From Patagioenas fasciata (lineage: Eukaryota > Chordata > Aves > Columbiformes > Columbidae): a stretch of 64,000 bases of DNA. The translations under genes and the position numbers were made by a program. The stretch's first letter is position 1. Each line of letters opens with the position of its first letter. The DNA is taken from contig NC_092521.1 in the NCBI RefSeq assembly GCF_037038585.1, positions 103,060,398-103,124,397 on the forward strand, in the 5' to 3' direction. Under the pieces are notes generated by a model, which did not search any database, was not told the origin of the DNA, and saw only the letters and a list, made by a program, of their open reading frames with translations. Below are positions 26,418 through 37,916 of the stretch, piece by piece.

Positions 26418-27154
26418 CACACTACTGCTTCAACCAGACCCTCCTTGTTAGTGAGGATGAGGTCCAGCAGTGCACCTCTCCTAGTCAGCTCCTCCACCAT
26501 TTGCATCAGAAAGTTATCATCAAGGCACTGGAGGAACCTCCTAGACTGTGGCTGGCTGGCTGAGTAGTCCTTCCAGCAAACATCAGGGAAGTTAAAATCC
26601 CCCACAACAACCAGGGCCTGTGACTGTGAGGCTGCTCTCAGCTGTCTGTAGAAGGCCTCATCAACCTCCTCACCCTGATCTGGTGGCCTATAATATACAA
26701 CCACAACAGTATCACCCCTGCCAGCCTGCCCCTTAATTTTCACCCATAGACTCTCAACTCGCCCCTCATCCATGCCTGGACAATACTAAATACATTGTAG
26801 TTGCTCTCTCACGTAAAGAGCAACTCCACCACCATGCCTGGCTGGCTTGTCTTTCCTGAAAAGGACATAGCTATCCATGACCACATTCCAGTCATGTGTG
26901 CTGTCCCACCATGTCTCTGTAATTGCCACCAGGTCAGAATCTGCTGCCCGAACACAGGTTTCTAGCTCTGCCTGCTTATTCCCCATGCTGCACGCATTGG
27001 TGTACAGGCATTTAAGAGAGTGAGCTGAGCACACTGATTTCACCCTAGGGGTATGGGAGGCCTCCCAGTCTTCATCAACTCTAGAGTGCTGCCCCACTGC
27101 TGCAAGCCCAGCTACAACCCCATCCCCCTTTGAGTCTAGTTTAAAGCTCTCCAA
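26418..27154 (-). pseudogene. CR1 ORF2, endonuclease part, one stop, 3' truncated
   Basis: ORF2 of CR1 encodes an endonuclease followed by a reverse transcriptase. Here about 245 codons of the N-terminal region are read in one frame. Visible motifs are LYTNACSMGNK (metal-binding N), VAITETWWD (catalytic E), GGGVALYVRE, VVVYYRPP, VVGDFNFPDVCW (catalytic D and N) and LLDLILTN. One in-frame TAG lies at 26783-26785, between LQCI and YCPGMDEG, with no shift of frame. The frame ends after LVEAVV, where CR1 would continue to the SDH motif, so the final catalytic histidine and all of the reverse transcriptase are missing. It starts just downstream of the ORF1 stop, as in intact CR1. The good preservation suggests a moderately young copy that was never, or is no longer, active. 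Confidence 0.85.
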
Positions 27155-28200
27155 ATGAGCCCAGCTAATTCCTGCCCCAGCATCCTTTTGCCCCTGCGAG
27201 ATAAACCTTTCCCATGCATCACTATTTGGACTGGCGTCTTGTAAAAGCAGCTGTTATCAAAGAACCCAAAGTCCTGCCTGTAGCACCAGTCTTGTAGCCA
27301 ATTGTTTAGGGACTGAATTTTTCTATTCCATACCATGTCAACACCCAAAACTGGAAGGAGGGAAGAAAAACATCACTTGAGCCCCAGAATCTTTTGCCAT
27401 CCATCCCAAGGCCTTGAAATCTTCATTCCCGTCAGACTGCAGGATGCAGCTTCCTCCCCATCTGTCTGGAAGATCAGCAGTGGGTAGTAGTCTGTTGGGT
27501 GCACCAGGTTGGGGAGCATCCTGGTGATGTCCCTGATCTGGGCTCCAGGTAGACTGCATACTTCCCTACGATGAGGGTCAACTCTGCAGATTGGGCCCTC
27601 CGTCCCTCTCAGAAAGGAATTGCCTACTACAATTACCCTTCTTTATTTCTTATCTGAGGCGGTCTTGAGGCATGGAGTCAACTGCCTCTTTCTATGTGAC
27701 CTTGTAGGCAGGCCTTGCACCACATCCTCACCTACCTCTTATTCAAGATCCAGGGCCTCAAACCTATTACAGAGGGGCACTTGGAAAAGCAAAGCAGGTA
27801 GGGAGGGGGGTTGCCCACGGCGCCAAACTGGAACTAGCTTCCAGCCATTGTGATGTTTTTTGTCCCCTACCTCTGCCCGACAGCAACAGGTCTTCCCCCT
27901 CTGCCTGACAGCAACAGGTCTTCCATCACCTTTTCGGGGGTGTCCCCCTGGAGCCTCTCTGACTGGCACACCAGGTAGTTACTCAACCAGTCGATCTCCT
28001 TTTCACACTCCCTGATGGACCTCAGCATCTCAACCTCCTCCTTAAGTTTCTTGACCATACTGAGCAGATGTTACACCTGCTCACACCTCACGTAGGTGGG
28101 ATGCTGGCTATGCTCCCCCGGCAGTAGCAGGCTCTGGCACTCCCTGCAGTCAGAAATCCAAATAGCCACAGTTCAGGGCAGGCAGTCATTTTGAGTTGCT
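27139..28200 (-). pseudogene. CR1 ORF1 (zinc-finger-like, coiled coil, SGNH-like), frameshifted
   Basis: CR1 ORF1 encodes an RNA-binding protein. From its N-terminal side the pieces are: a cysteine-rich patch at about 28075-28190 with DCREC and VRCEQV, broken by stops; a coiled coil at 27867-28058 reading MVKKLKEEVEMLRSIRECEK; a broken stretch at about 27560-27870; a segment at 27338-27559 with GHHQDAPQPGAPNRLLPTAD and DFKALGWMAKDSGAQV; and the C-terminal part at 27136-27348 with NNWLQDWCYRQDFGFFDN and GLSRRGKRMLGQELAGLIWRALN, which is typical of the SGNH hydrolase-like end. A 28-bp tandem duplication at 27871-27926 helps break the frame. The stop lies a few bases upstream of the ORF2 start. 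Confidence 0.8.
27871..27926 (-). repeat. 28-bp tandem duplication inside CR1 ORF1
   Basis: Two copies of a unit beginning CTCTGCC(C/T)GACAGCAACAG on the plus strand start at 27871 and 27899. Since 28 is not a multiple of three, the second copy shifts the ORF1 frame. This explains why the two overlapping minus-strand frames here share residues. Confidence 0.8.
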
Positions 28201-28430
28201 ACAGTCTTCTTGAGACAAGCTCTCTTTCTGGGCGAGATCATGGTCAGCAGCAGTATGAGACAGTGGCAATAGCTGAGAGGGTCTAACTAGCAAAAAGTGA
28301 CAACCTCTGCGCCCTAAGTGCACAAGTTACCACACCCACTGCTGCAGCACAGTGTGGGTGCTCCTCACCCACATCACAAGCCGATTGCCCCTTCCAGCAG
28401 TATAAATAGCCAGCCCACGGCAAAGCATGT

Positions 28431-28442
28431 TACACCATGGTT
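28431..28442 (+). repeat. Right copy of direct repeat flanking CR1
   Basis: TACACCATGGTT, matching 26394-26405 at 11 of 12 positions. Confidence 0.55.
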
Positions 28443-31400
28443 ATGAAACACAGGTGAATGCACAGGCTTTGAATTAAGAAAATTTCTGGCAGAGCCCATA
28501 TCGGAATTGGTATTTCAATTTTAATGCTTTTTAGTGAACCATTCTTATTAGTTGTGGGTGTAGCTGACTGCAATACCTTTGTGGTTTTTTATGGCATCTT
28601 AAATCAGATTTTGGAAGACAGATATGAAACAGTGATTTCAAAAGCAACTGAACATGTACCATGTTCATAACAACACACATTTGAACCATTGCCAGGTGGA
28701 AAATTATAGCAGTCGAAAAAAACACAAAGCCCAAATCCAGAGCAAATTCTGGACTTTTTTTTCAATTTAGATTATATAAATTCTAGAAATGTTAAAAACA
28801 ATAAAAGAAACCACAACGTGCAAAACCTCTAGATTGATTTAAAACTGATGGTTTTGGAATTGTATTGTAAGAATAAGGGGGTACTCAGACACCAAAGCAC
28901 ACTGAATGACAGCTTCTGCAAAGTAATTACGCTGTGCATAATTTTCAGTAATTTTCAATCACAATTCAAGGAATATTTTTCTTAACTACAATATGAATCT
29001 CCTTGGAAATATTTCCCAAGTCACTTAATATCTACCACACAAACTTTTCAATCACATGGTCAACAGTAATTTATACCGTAATGACCATTAAAAAGGGCAT
29101 TTGTGTTTTGATACATTATTACTTTCTAAGCTGTTTTAAAATTAAAATTATTTTGTGGAAAAGAGTGGTCAATATTCAATTCCAAATAGCAGTCATACAC
29201 TGGATTTTTTTTCATACTGTAAGGAGGTCTTTCAAAGCATTTCAAATATTAATAATTAATAATAATTAATCTCCACCACTGTGCATAAACAGTAAAAAAG
29301 CTTATACACAGTGAGCTTGTTCCAATCCATTCACAGAGTCATAGCAAATTTAAACTCAGGCACTTCTTATTGCCATGGTTATTTTCTACCCAATAATCTA
29401 ATTTCACATGTCTTTATCATAAGGAATACCAATTATACTGGTAAGTCATTTAGGATTAGAATGATTTTTAAATGCATATTTATGGGACATCTCATAGGAT
29501 TGGTCAAAACCAGAAATCTAAAAAGTAATGTCTCATTTACTTTGTTAAATACCTGAGTCTCTATCCCCTTTCCTACAGTCACTGCTAGTATGTATTTATT
29601 TATTTGTCAACATTTTTCAGCTCAGACTGGCCATTTAAAAATGAAAAGCAATTATCTGATAAGATAATCAAGAAGGAACCTCTGGCCAATTTATGCACCA
29701 GTGGTGGACTTATACCAGAGAGGCATAAGCTGATATAACTTGAAAATTAAATGCTACAGTATTATTGTCATCTGTCTTGACTTATTCACTTCCTCTCGAT
29801 AAAATACAACATAAAGTGCAATGGGACAGAAAAAATTGCATTGGCATATGGAACAATACTTTCAAATGCCATGCAAGTATTTTAGTACTACCTCATTGTT
29901 CAGGTAAAAACATTGATTTGGCAGAACTGTTAAGGTTAACATTTGGCTTATGTCATGGACAAGAAAAGTTTAAATTCAGTATGACCTACTGGTTTCAAGG
30001 AACACTTTCAGAAACTATAGATGAATAACATATTTTCTTTGACCCTACTGAAAAAATTGTATTTTTTAAATACATAAATCTATTACCTATGAGTTTCCCA
30101 GAATATAAAAGCATTTGACAGTAAACATTATATTCCCCTACATGTGTCTCCAAACTGAAATCTACTTTAATCTGAAAAACAAACAATTGCAATGCAAGGA
30201 CTGTAGAATGTGACTCTTTCTCCTTCCCAGACAGATTCCATACAATTTCACAGGCAGTATATTCCTATGTAATTCCAGTATATTTTAATTTGCGTATGCT
30301 TCCACAGAATAATTGCAAATACATAGAGAGTTCCCTTTACGTGCTGTATAATTTGAGATGATTCCCTGTAGAGCCCAGTTCAGTGCAAGACTTTTCAGGT
30401 GTTTAAGACCGTGAACCAGTGAGGGCACACACTGTGGAGTTGATACCCAGGAATCCTCTTCCTGCTCAGCACTGTGCGTTCTCAGCCCAAGACTTCCAAT
30501 CAGCAAGTTGGAGGGGTGTCATGCGTGTGCATATTGCTAAAGTTGAGGAATAAAGGGACAAATTTATTGCTTCAATCCTTCTTTTTTCTCTAGCAAGCTC
30601 AGCACTGATTTTACACCAACCTCCCTCCAAAGGAAGGTATTGCTGGTAAAAGCATTGCTGGGTTGATTTGATAGCATTTTCATGCTCTCTTTGGGAAACT
30701 GAGAGTTAATCAAGCTTGGGAAGAGAGGAAGTTTTACATCATTTACCTGCTTCTTAATTTTGGCATACTGTAAGCATATAAAATGGAACTATACAATACA
30801 ATCTTTCATTTTATTTTACTACTTACAAGAAAACAGCATTGAAGCTTGAATTTTTTAAGAAACTATTTCTTGCTGTGCTACCAGGTGACAAATATTAACA
30901 GTACTGTCTGCTCCTTAAAACACCTTCTAAATGTCAGAAAAGCTGAAGCCCTTAGAGATTTCAGATGCTTCCACTTGAAAGTCTATCCAAATAGTGATTA
31001 ATTACTCATTATTTCAACAATGAAAAAAAGCTACCTGTAACTTAATAAATGCCTATTAGTGAAAGATATGTTTTAGCAGTGATGTTCTGAGCTTGTAATT
31101 CACATATACCACATGCATTTTATTATTGCAATCACTAGGGAAAGTATTTTTTGTTAAATTAAAATATCAACTTTATCTCAGTAGTAAGTCCACACTAAAT
31201 TCATGGTATGTCAAATATTTCCATTTCTTTCTCTTATTTTCCTTTAGGTAGAACAATTCAGTGTTAAATCTGCTTGTGCTCTGTTTACAGATTGTGGGAG
31301 CTCATTCTCGGTTGTTGGTTTCTTTTTTATTTATTTAATTTTATTTTAGAAAAATTGAGAGAATTCCCTTCTCAGAGTCACAAACGCTTCGAGAGCAGCC

Positions 31401-34400
31401 CTTCTTTTCCAGGTTGATACAATGCTGCCATCATACGGTCCATACCTGGTACAGCGCTTGGGAGGGAGAAGGTTTCCAACCCGACACAGCTGCACTCCAA
31501 CCAAACAATTGTACAAATCCTTAGGAGGCGTACAAATCCTTAGCAGCTAGGTACTGGTGATGCCTATCACAAAGCAAATAAGACCTGGTGTTTTCTTGTG
31601 TCATTCTCTGGATACATGGGAAACCTGGCTTTCAGAATTTAGAAAGATTTCTCTTTCTTACAAGTGCCAAGGAAAAGTTGATAATATTACAAAACACACA
31701 TCCTAGCTGAAACCAGAGGAAGCCAGAACACAGGCGGCTTTAAAAAAAAAACAGAACAAAACAAAAAACCAAAACAACGACTTACCTAAATTTACCCTCT
31801 GTAACTTCACGCTGACAGTGAGGCAGGGTTAACAAAGTCAGAGGGTTATAGACATGGTAACAGGCACACCTGTCGATATCAAGTACTTGCAGGTTTTCTT
31901 TTCAAACATATCCTACCTAGTTTAAAAGACCACCCTGTTTAATTTATCTCAGCATGACTACCAATGTCTTACTTTAGGTAGAATGTCAAATTTTCTTTAT
32001 TCATCACACAAACAAGAGAGAGATTGAATTGAACTAACCAAAACTTTGTAAAACAACACCAAGTACTGTAACTTATTAATCCTGAATTTGCAGGAAAATT
32101 CCAGTCATAAGGAACTGAGGTTTGAAATAATGATCCCCAAATCCCTCTAAAACCATTTGCAAGACTGCAGGCAGCTACATGAGGATGAGAGAAATCATGC
32201 AACATATTATTTATCCAAAAGGAAAAATGAAGACTAAAGAAAATCTAGACAACCAGCTCAGGTACCAGAAATGAATATTTGATCAAATGGATCCCATTCC
32301 CCGTCACTGCAAAAACTAATTACAAAGCACATAAGGAGATGCAGAAATGTTCCTACTTTGTGTTTGGTGTCCAACACTTTCCTTGCTAAAGTTACAGTTA
32401 CCACAAGTGAGAAGAGTTGATGTTCCTTAATGGAGTGGTACATTTTTTACCTGCACTGCTAAGTGTATTTTACAGTCACTCAGGGAAAACTTTCTGATGT
32501 AAGCCATCATGGAAATGGAAGAGATGATAAAGTGTTTCTATTTTGAAATAAAATATCGCAGCTTCAATGAGCAAAATTCTCAAAACTATTTATTGTGTGT
32601 TTTTGTGACAGTTGTAAAAACAACTGTAGTATTACCACAACATTATGGTAGTCCTTCAACTATTACAGCAAGTTACATGACCTTGTGTTCCAAAATTCAC
32701 GAACAATTTTTGCTTTCCAGGACATACATTTCCTATTTGAAATTAGACAACAATTAAAGACTTGGTTGAAAGAGACATTTTCCCCTGTGACTATTGTTGT
32801 GGCAAGGCACAGAAATGCCAAAATCTTTCAAACAGTTATTTGGTTTTTGAAATTGAAAGGAATATAATCCCTTGGCTACTTGGTTATTTTGGAGGCAGCA
32901 ATTAGCTGCATTAGGAATATCTGGGCGGGGGGCGAAAAAAAGCTGTGTTAAAATCAAATGGTTTGTACTTTAACAATATGCCATCATTTGCTCACAGTAT
33001 CTATAATGTTAACTTTTACACACATCACTCTGTCTACGAGTTAATGGAAGATAAGAATTGCCTAGCACACCTTTGGAAACTGAAACCACAAATGCAGTAA
33101 TTGAAGGTCAAGTCATTGACAAAAATTTCACTTTCTTTTTCTAATCTGTGACAAGAATTTTATTAGCTTCAGAAACATGTGGATAGCCCTACTCCACACC
33201 CAGTAGTAAACAGATGAAGAAGATATTTTCAGATTAGTTGTTTCCTACGTTGGGTGAAAGTGCAACTGGGCTGTTTCTGAGTTTTTCACAGGTGATTATG
33301 AAGATGGAGTAGAAATGACAGTGATTGACTATTGCTTCTACTCTCTTCATAATTTCTACTTTCGCCTTAAAATATTCTAAGCTTTCAGAGCCTTAAATTA
33401 ATCTGTGCTAACAAGCACTATAATTCATTTGTAAAGCCTAAGTTACAATAAAGTACTGATAATTTTTTTTCCTATTGTAAATGTAAGCTATAAAAAGGTA
33501 CCACAATAAAGCAGAACAAATCATCATGGTTTTCATTCATGTTATCCACACAACTGAGTAGCAAGTAAATACTCAGCTGAGACTGTGTGAGAGCTTGCTT
33601 CAGGGCTCACAAATAAGAAAGTAACCTGTTATTCCCAGTCCATTCCCTCGATTTTTTTAAAGTTGCATAACTTTTTATTTCTATTCCTACCTCAAACAGA
33701 GCAGTGAAAATAACACTTTCTTATGTAAAGAGACTGGACAGATTACAGAAATCTTGCTAAATATTGATTTTGTGAAGGCAGAAGTCCATGACATAGTTGT
33801 TTAAATTGTATTAAGTAGTGACTTACACATTGATTTCAAAAATGGTATGTGTTAAAATAATATGCTCCATATTAAAGAATGATTTTGAGCATAAGGTAAC
33901 TGGACTGTAGTTCTGAGGGTGGGTGACATATATGTTTAAGAGGAAAAAATGATTATATGCTTCCCTAAAACACCGCTTAAACAAGTCTTGTCCTGTATTT
34001 TGTTCTTCTAGAACAAATGTTACCTATGCCAAACGTACCAGCAAACCCAAAGGTCATCACTTAGAGTATATTCTGGGTAAAGTCCTCTAGCCTCACTTAG
34101 CCCAGTGATCCCATTAGGTGGCCTCCAGAGTCTAGACACATTCGCATTGTCCCATTGCTCCGTGCTACATCTTCAGGTCATGTGGACCTATAAAGTAAAC
34201 ACCCCATAGTAGGGTCCTGGCTCAGCATGGCAAGAAAGAGAATAAATAACCTGCTTCAGTCGTCCAGGGACTGTTCATCTTTTATTAGATAAGCCCAGCC
34301 AGCAGGTGCAATGATAAGTGGCCCAGGAGAGGCTCCATTCCCACCTTCCTACTGTGAGGAGAGATAATAGATATATTTTGTTGTACTTACTCTGCACTGC

Positions 34401-35899
34401 CTAGCCTTTAGTTGTCCAAAAGAAGTATAGAGGATTGTGTTCTTCCTCTCCATCCTTCTCTTTCTGTCTCTCTCTCTCTCTTGCACACAGTTTGATCTGA
34501 TCACTTCTTTTCTCCAGCTCCACTTAGCACTGTAAGCAAAGGTAACACCATTTTCCCTTTGGTGCCCCACAACATACAGCCTCAAAGGATTGCTTTAAAT
34601 AAATCTCCAAGAAAAGCCTATAATTTCTGACTCTCACTAAACAAGGGAGTCTTGTGGGAACTGCATGTGCTTCCCATCATTCTAAGTATTCAAAATTTTA
34701 GGTATTGCTTTTCTGTTCTTGCCTTTCGGACCTTATCCTACAGTAACCAGATACTGAGACACTGGTAACATGCTCTAGCTGAGTTTATAAGATATTTAGA
34801 AAACCAGTTTAAAAGCCTCGGCTTTTACTATAAATACCACCCTGACTAAATCTGGTAACACTTTTTCAAAATAAGTATTTTGAGAAGGCCCTGCAGTGGA
34901 GTGCATTGTTCTGATTAATTTATGTAACAATGAGGCAGACATTTTAATTGATAGTGATTAGTGAACTTTCTAAATCTGTAAAACTTCAGCAGGCTTAAGC
35001 ATGCAGTAAATACTAGTGTTTATTTTTACTCCATAGCATCCATTTAAAAGAAAAGCAAATACATCAGCCTGCAGCTGCTGATGCAGCAAACACCAAAAAA
35101 AGGGCATTTCTTCCACCCATAGTACAGTACGAGTGTCTCCCTACATCCTTGTTTAAGGACTAAGTTTTTTCTCTGGCATTCTACAACCAGAAAGAGAAAA
35201 CTTTTATTTATTTATTTCTTCCTTGGAGGATTATCTAGAGATCAAATACTTATCTCTGGCTAATATCTGGACACTAATTTTTCTAAAGATCAATGATGTA
35301 ACGAAACAGGAAGTGAGGGAGAGTGAGAAGAAGTAAGTTTTCATTTTACTGTCTGATTACTACCACTACCTGTTTTATTCCTTAATTTACTCTGCTTGTG
35401 TAAAGTACAGTGTCTTTACCTGTTTCTTAGCACAAGTTCTGGAAATCTGAAAATTAAATACAAATAAATTACGTGATACCATTATGCCGTCAGCTGGAGC
35501 TCCTCTTTGTTAGGCTATGTATATATGTACAGGAGTACACAGAAAGAACCCAAGCATTGGCAGTCTGAGTGCAGAAGTCAGGGGAGAATTGGCAAGCATT
35601 TCCTTGTCTTTTCATACCTTCTCCACAGCTTTTTTTTCCTGAGCAAATTCACCTCATTATCAGCCAGAGGAGCAGGGTGCTCTTCAGGTCTGGATCAGGG
35701 TGCTCAGAGCCTCGTTTAGCTGTTTTAAATGGGACTCAGCTCCCAGACTCCTTGGGCAAATGGTCCCAGTCTGTTATGACTCTTCACATGAAGAAATTCG
35801 ATGTTAAAGCCAGGTGGAACTTCAGCTGCAGCTAATGTCTATGCATCTCACAACTTATATCACTGTGCACCTCAGAGAAGTCCAGCTCCACCTTCTCCA
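28443..35899. other. Long AT-rich noncoding stretch
   Basis: No gene or identifiable element in 7.4 kb. Minor items are a 19-bp tandem duplication at 31511-31546, an A-rich/AACAAA-rich block at 31742-31772 and a CT-rich run at about 34440-34481. The frames present are short and without known motifs. Confidence 0.55.
31511..31546 (+). repeat. 19-bp tandem duplication
   Basis: GTACAAATCCTTAGGAGGC is followed at once by GTACAAATCCTTAGCAG. The first 14 bases are identical. It lies in a slightly GC-richer patch (31370-31560) that I cannot assign. Confidence 0.85.
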
Positions 35900-36290
35900 C
35901 AACAACCCAAAATGTTCTGTAGACATCGCTAATGTCTTCCATTTGGCACCTTTTCTCCAGCCTGAAGAAAAACAGTTCTCCCAGTCTCTGCTTATATGTT
36001 TTGTGCTCCAGTCCTCTCCTGCAGTTTGTCAAAATCCCTCCTGCACTGAGTCCGAAAAGTGACTATACTCCAAATGCAGCTTCACAAGTGCTAAATTCAT
36101 AGGAAGCATCGCTTTTCTCAGCCTGCCAGCCATGCAGGTCCACATGGTTCCCCAAATTATTTTCTAAAAAGCTGATTTCCAGACAGTCTGCTGCAGCTTG
36201 TGCTGTTGCAAGGGACTGTTTCACCCCAGATGCAAACTTTTGCCTTCATGAGGTTGCTGATAGCTCATTCCTCCAACTAATAACAAATAA
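35900..36290 (-). mobile_element. Old CR1 LINE fragment (3' RT/UTR-proximal part)
   Basis: On the plus strand the order CTTTTCTCCAGCCTGAAGAA, then TCTCCCAGTCTCTGC, then GTGCTCCAGTCC, then CTCAGCCTGCCAGCC, then CCAGATGCAAACTTTTGCC and CTTCATGAGGTTGCTGATAG matches the antisense of the well-known 3' part of avian CR1. In intact copies this part encodes the RT tail, around a LFSLEKRR-like and a MKFNKGK-like stretch. The element is therefore on the minus strand. It is too degraded to code. Boundaries are approximate. Confidence 0.75.
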
Positions 36291-37326
36291 TTTTATTCTA
36301 AAATCTATTTGCTTCCATCGTCTGCTCCAAATAAAAAAAAAAAAAGCACACACACAACACTAAACAACCTTTTAATTCTGTCATTAATCATCCAGACTTT
36401 TCTGTGAACTTGAATTTTTTAACAATATCAGCCATAATGAATATCAAGATCAGAAGAGACTTCATACCAGCAGCATGTAGAGATTTGTATCAACACAGAT
36501 ACAGAGCATGAAACCAAAACAATAACCTCATTTATACAGGTTGAATTCTATTATACTTTTATATTCAATCAGAAACTTCTTTACCTCAGAAAAAGTTTTG
36601 CTGGAACCTGTATTTTTGTCCATGCCAGTGGCAGAAACTGCACAATATTGTACAATATTTTCTATATTTTTCTCTACATATCTTTTGGTTTGACAATCAG
36701 AAAAGAGTTTCTATACCCAGGTAATAATGCCTCTAGCCACACTGACAGATACTTAAGTATTTCATGTTATAAATTCAGGTGACTCTCCTGCTCTGCTTGC
36801 AATTCCCAAATGTTCCTACAGAAAATATAGAAATGAGTAAACAACAGGAGCACCTCACCATAATGCTATTGTACTCTGTGAGCACTGAGTGAGTGCAGTG
36901 AGCACCCTTTCTTGACTGACTCCAGATTTCACATCTTGCAGAGTTCATTGTTTGCTGTCACAGCTACTCTTACTAGGAAAAGCTGATTCCTCAAGAAAAT
37001 TGTAAGACTTGAAAGAAAAAAAAAAAGTATACGAAAGTGTTTAATATCTAATTCAGATTTCTGAGACAATTCTTTCTTACAAAGCAGATTTAAAATTAGC
37101 AAAAGGATATCCTGTAAACACATTTTCACTTGAGAAATAGAAGTCTGTGAAAGCTAGATCCAGGGCAGCACCTGTATCAAGCTGAAGGAATGAACCATGC
37201 ATATTCAGAACTGCATGACAAGAGATTGTCTACAAATGCAAATAGCGGGTGAAAAGATCAAGTGATGGCAAGAATAAAGTACTATTTGAGAAAGTGCTGC
37301 AAAATCTTACAGAAAGAATTGGTGAG
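36291..37326. other. AT-rich noncoding stretch
   Basis: Nothing recognised. It contains an A12 run with a short CA repeat at about 36331-36358. Confidence 0.6.
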
Positions 37327-37916
37327 TGTCCCAGTTTAAATTCACTGACACTGGAAAAGGAAGCTTTTCCAAAAAACAAACACAATAAAACCTAGCTTAG
37401 GCTTCAGTAAGTCATCAGGAACTACTGGTGAAAGTTGACTGACAAGGGATCAGTGAATGATACAGAGAAAATGCTGCTGCATGGTTGGCGTCTCCAAAGC
37501 GGAGCATAAGCTTGCAAAGGGAACATTGTTAGGAAAGAGAAAATGTGTGTGTAAACCTCTGTTGCTTTTGCTTCTCCGTTTGCATGCTATATATCTTTAG
37601 GTGAATGAATAATGTTTTGTTTTGAGGAAGCTGGTTTTGACTCATTTGAACCAGCCACTGTCACAAGTCCCCAGACCAAGAGGGCTTACAGATGACCAAG
37701 TCCGCTGAGCCTGTTCCCTAGTGCTACTTGGAAGGAGAAGGGTTGTGGGACCCAGATCAAGCACAAGAGGAACGTGGATGTTGGATGAGTGGCTCACAAG
37801 GGTGGGTCCTCCAAGTGGGACAAAAAGACCCCAAAGCTCTTCTCAGCTCCCTTAATGTGCCCTTGGAGACTACCTCCCTCCACGCCTCTGCCCCGCCCCG
37901 AGTTAAGCTTTTGACA
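37327..37916 (+). mobile_element. Possible solo LTR
   Basis: It opens with TGTCCCAGTTTAAATTC and a candidate end is GCTTTTGACA at 37916, giving TGTC...GACA ends as in other LTRs of this window. Within it are a TATATATC box near 37589-37596 and a GAATGAATAATG motif near 37604-37615, followed by a GC-richer last third. I did not find a convincing target-site duplication: GTGAG before and TAGAG after share only three bases. It may be a diverged LTR, an LTR with a different right end, or not an LTR. Confidence 0.35.

Larger units (their letters stand above)
26406..28430 (-). mobile_element. CR1 LINE retaining 5' half, lacking RT and 3' half
   Basis: A block of higher GC than its surroundings carries CR1 sequence on the minus strand in the order 5' region, ORF1 (zinc-finger-like region, coiled coil, SGNH/esterase-like domain), then the start of ORF2 with the apurinic-type endonuclease. 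It stops inside the endonuclease, before the SDH motif and before any reverse transcriptase. Most CR1 copies show the reverse pattern, with the 3' end kept and the 5' end lost, because reverse transcription starts at the 3' end of the RNA. A 12-bp direct repeat with one mismatch flanks the block. The last bases on the minus strand, GTGATTCCATATTTG, faintly recall the CR1 tail unit ATTCTATG. Exact ends are uncertain by about 20-30 bases. Confidence 0.85.
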
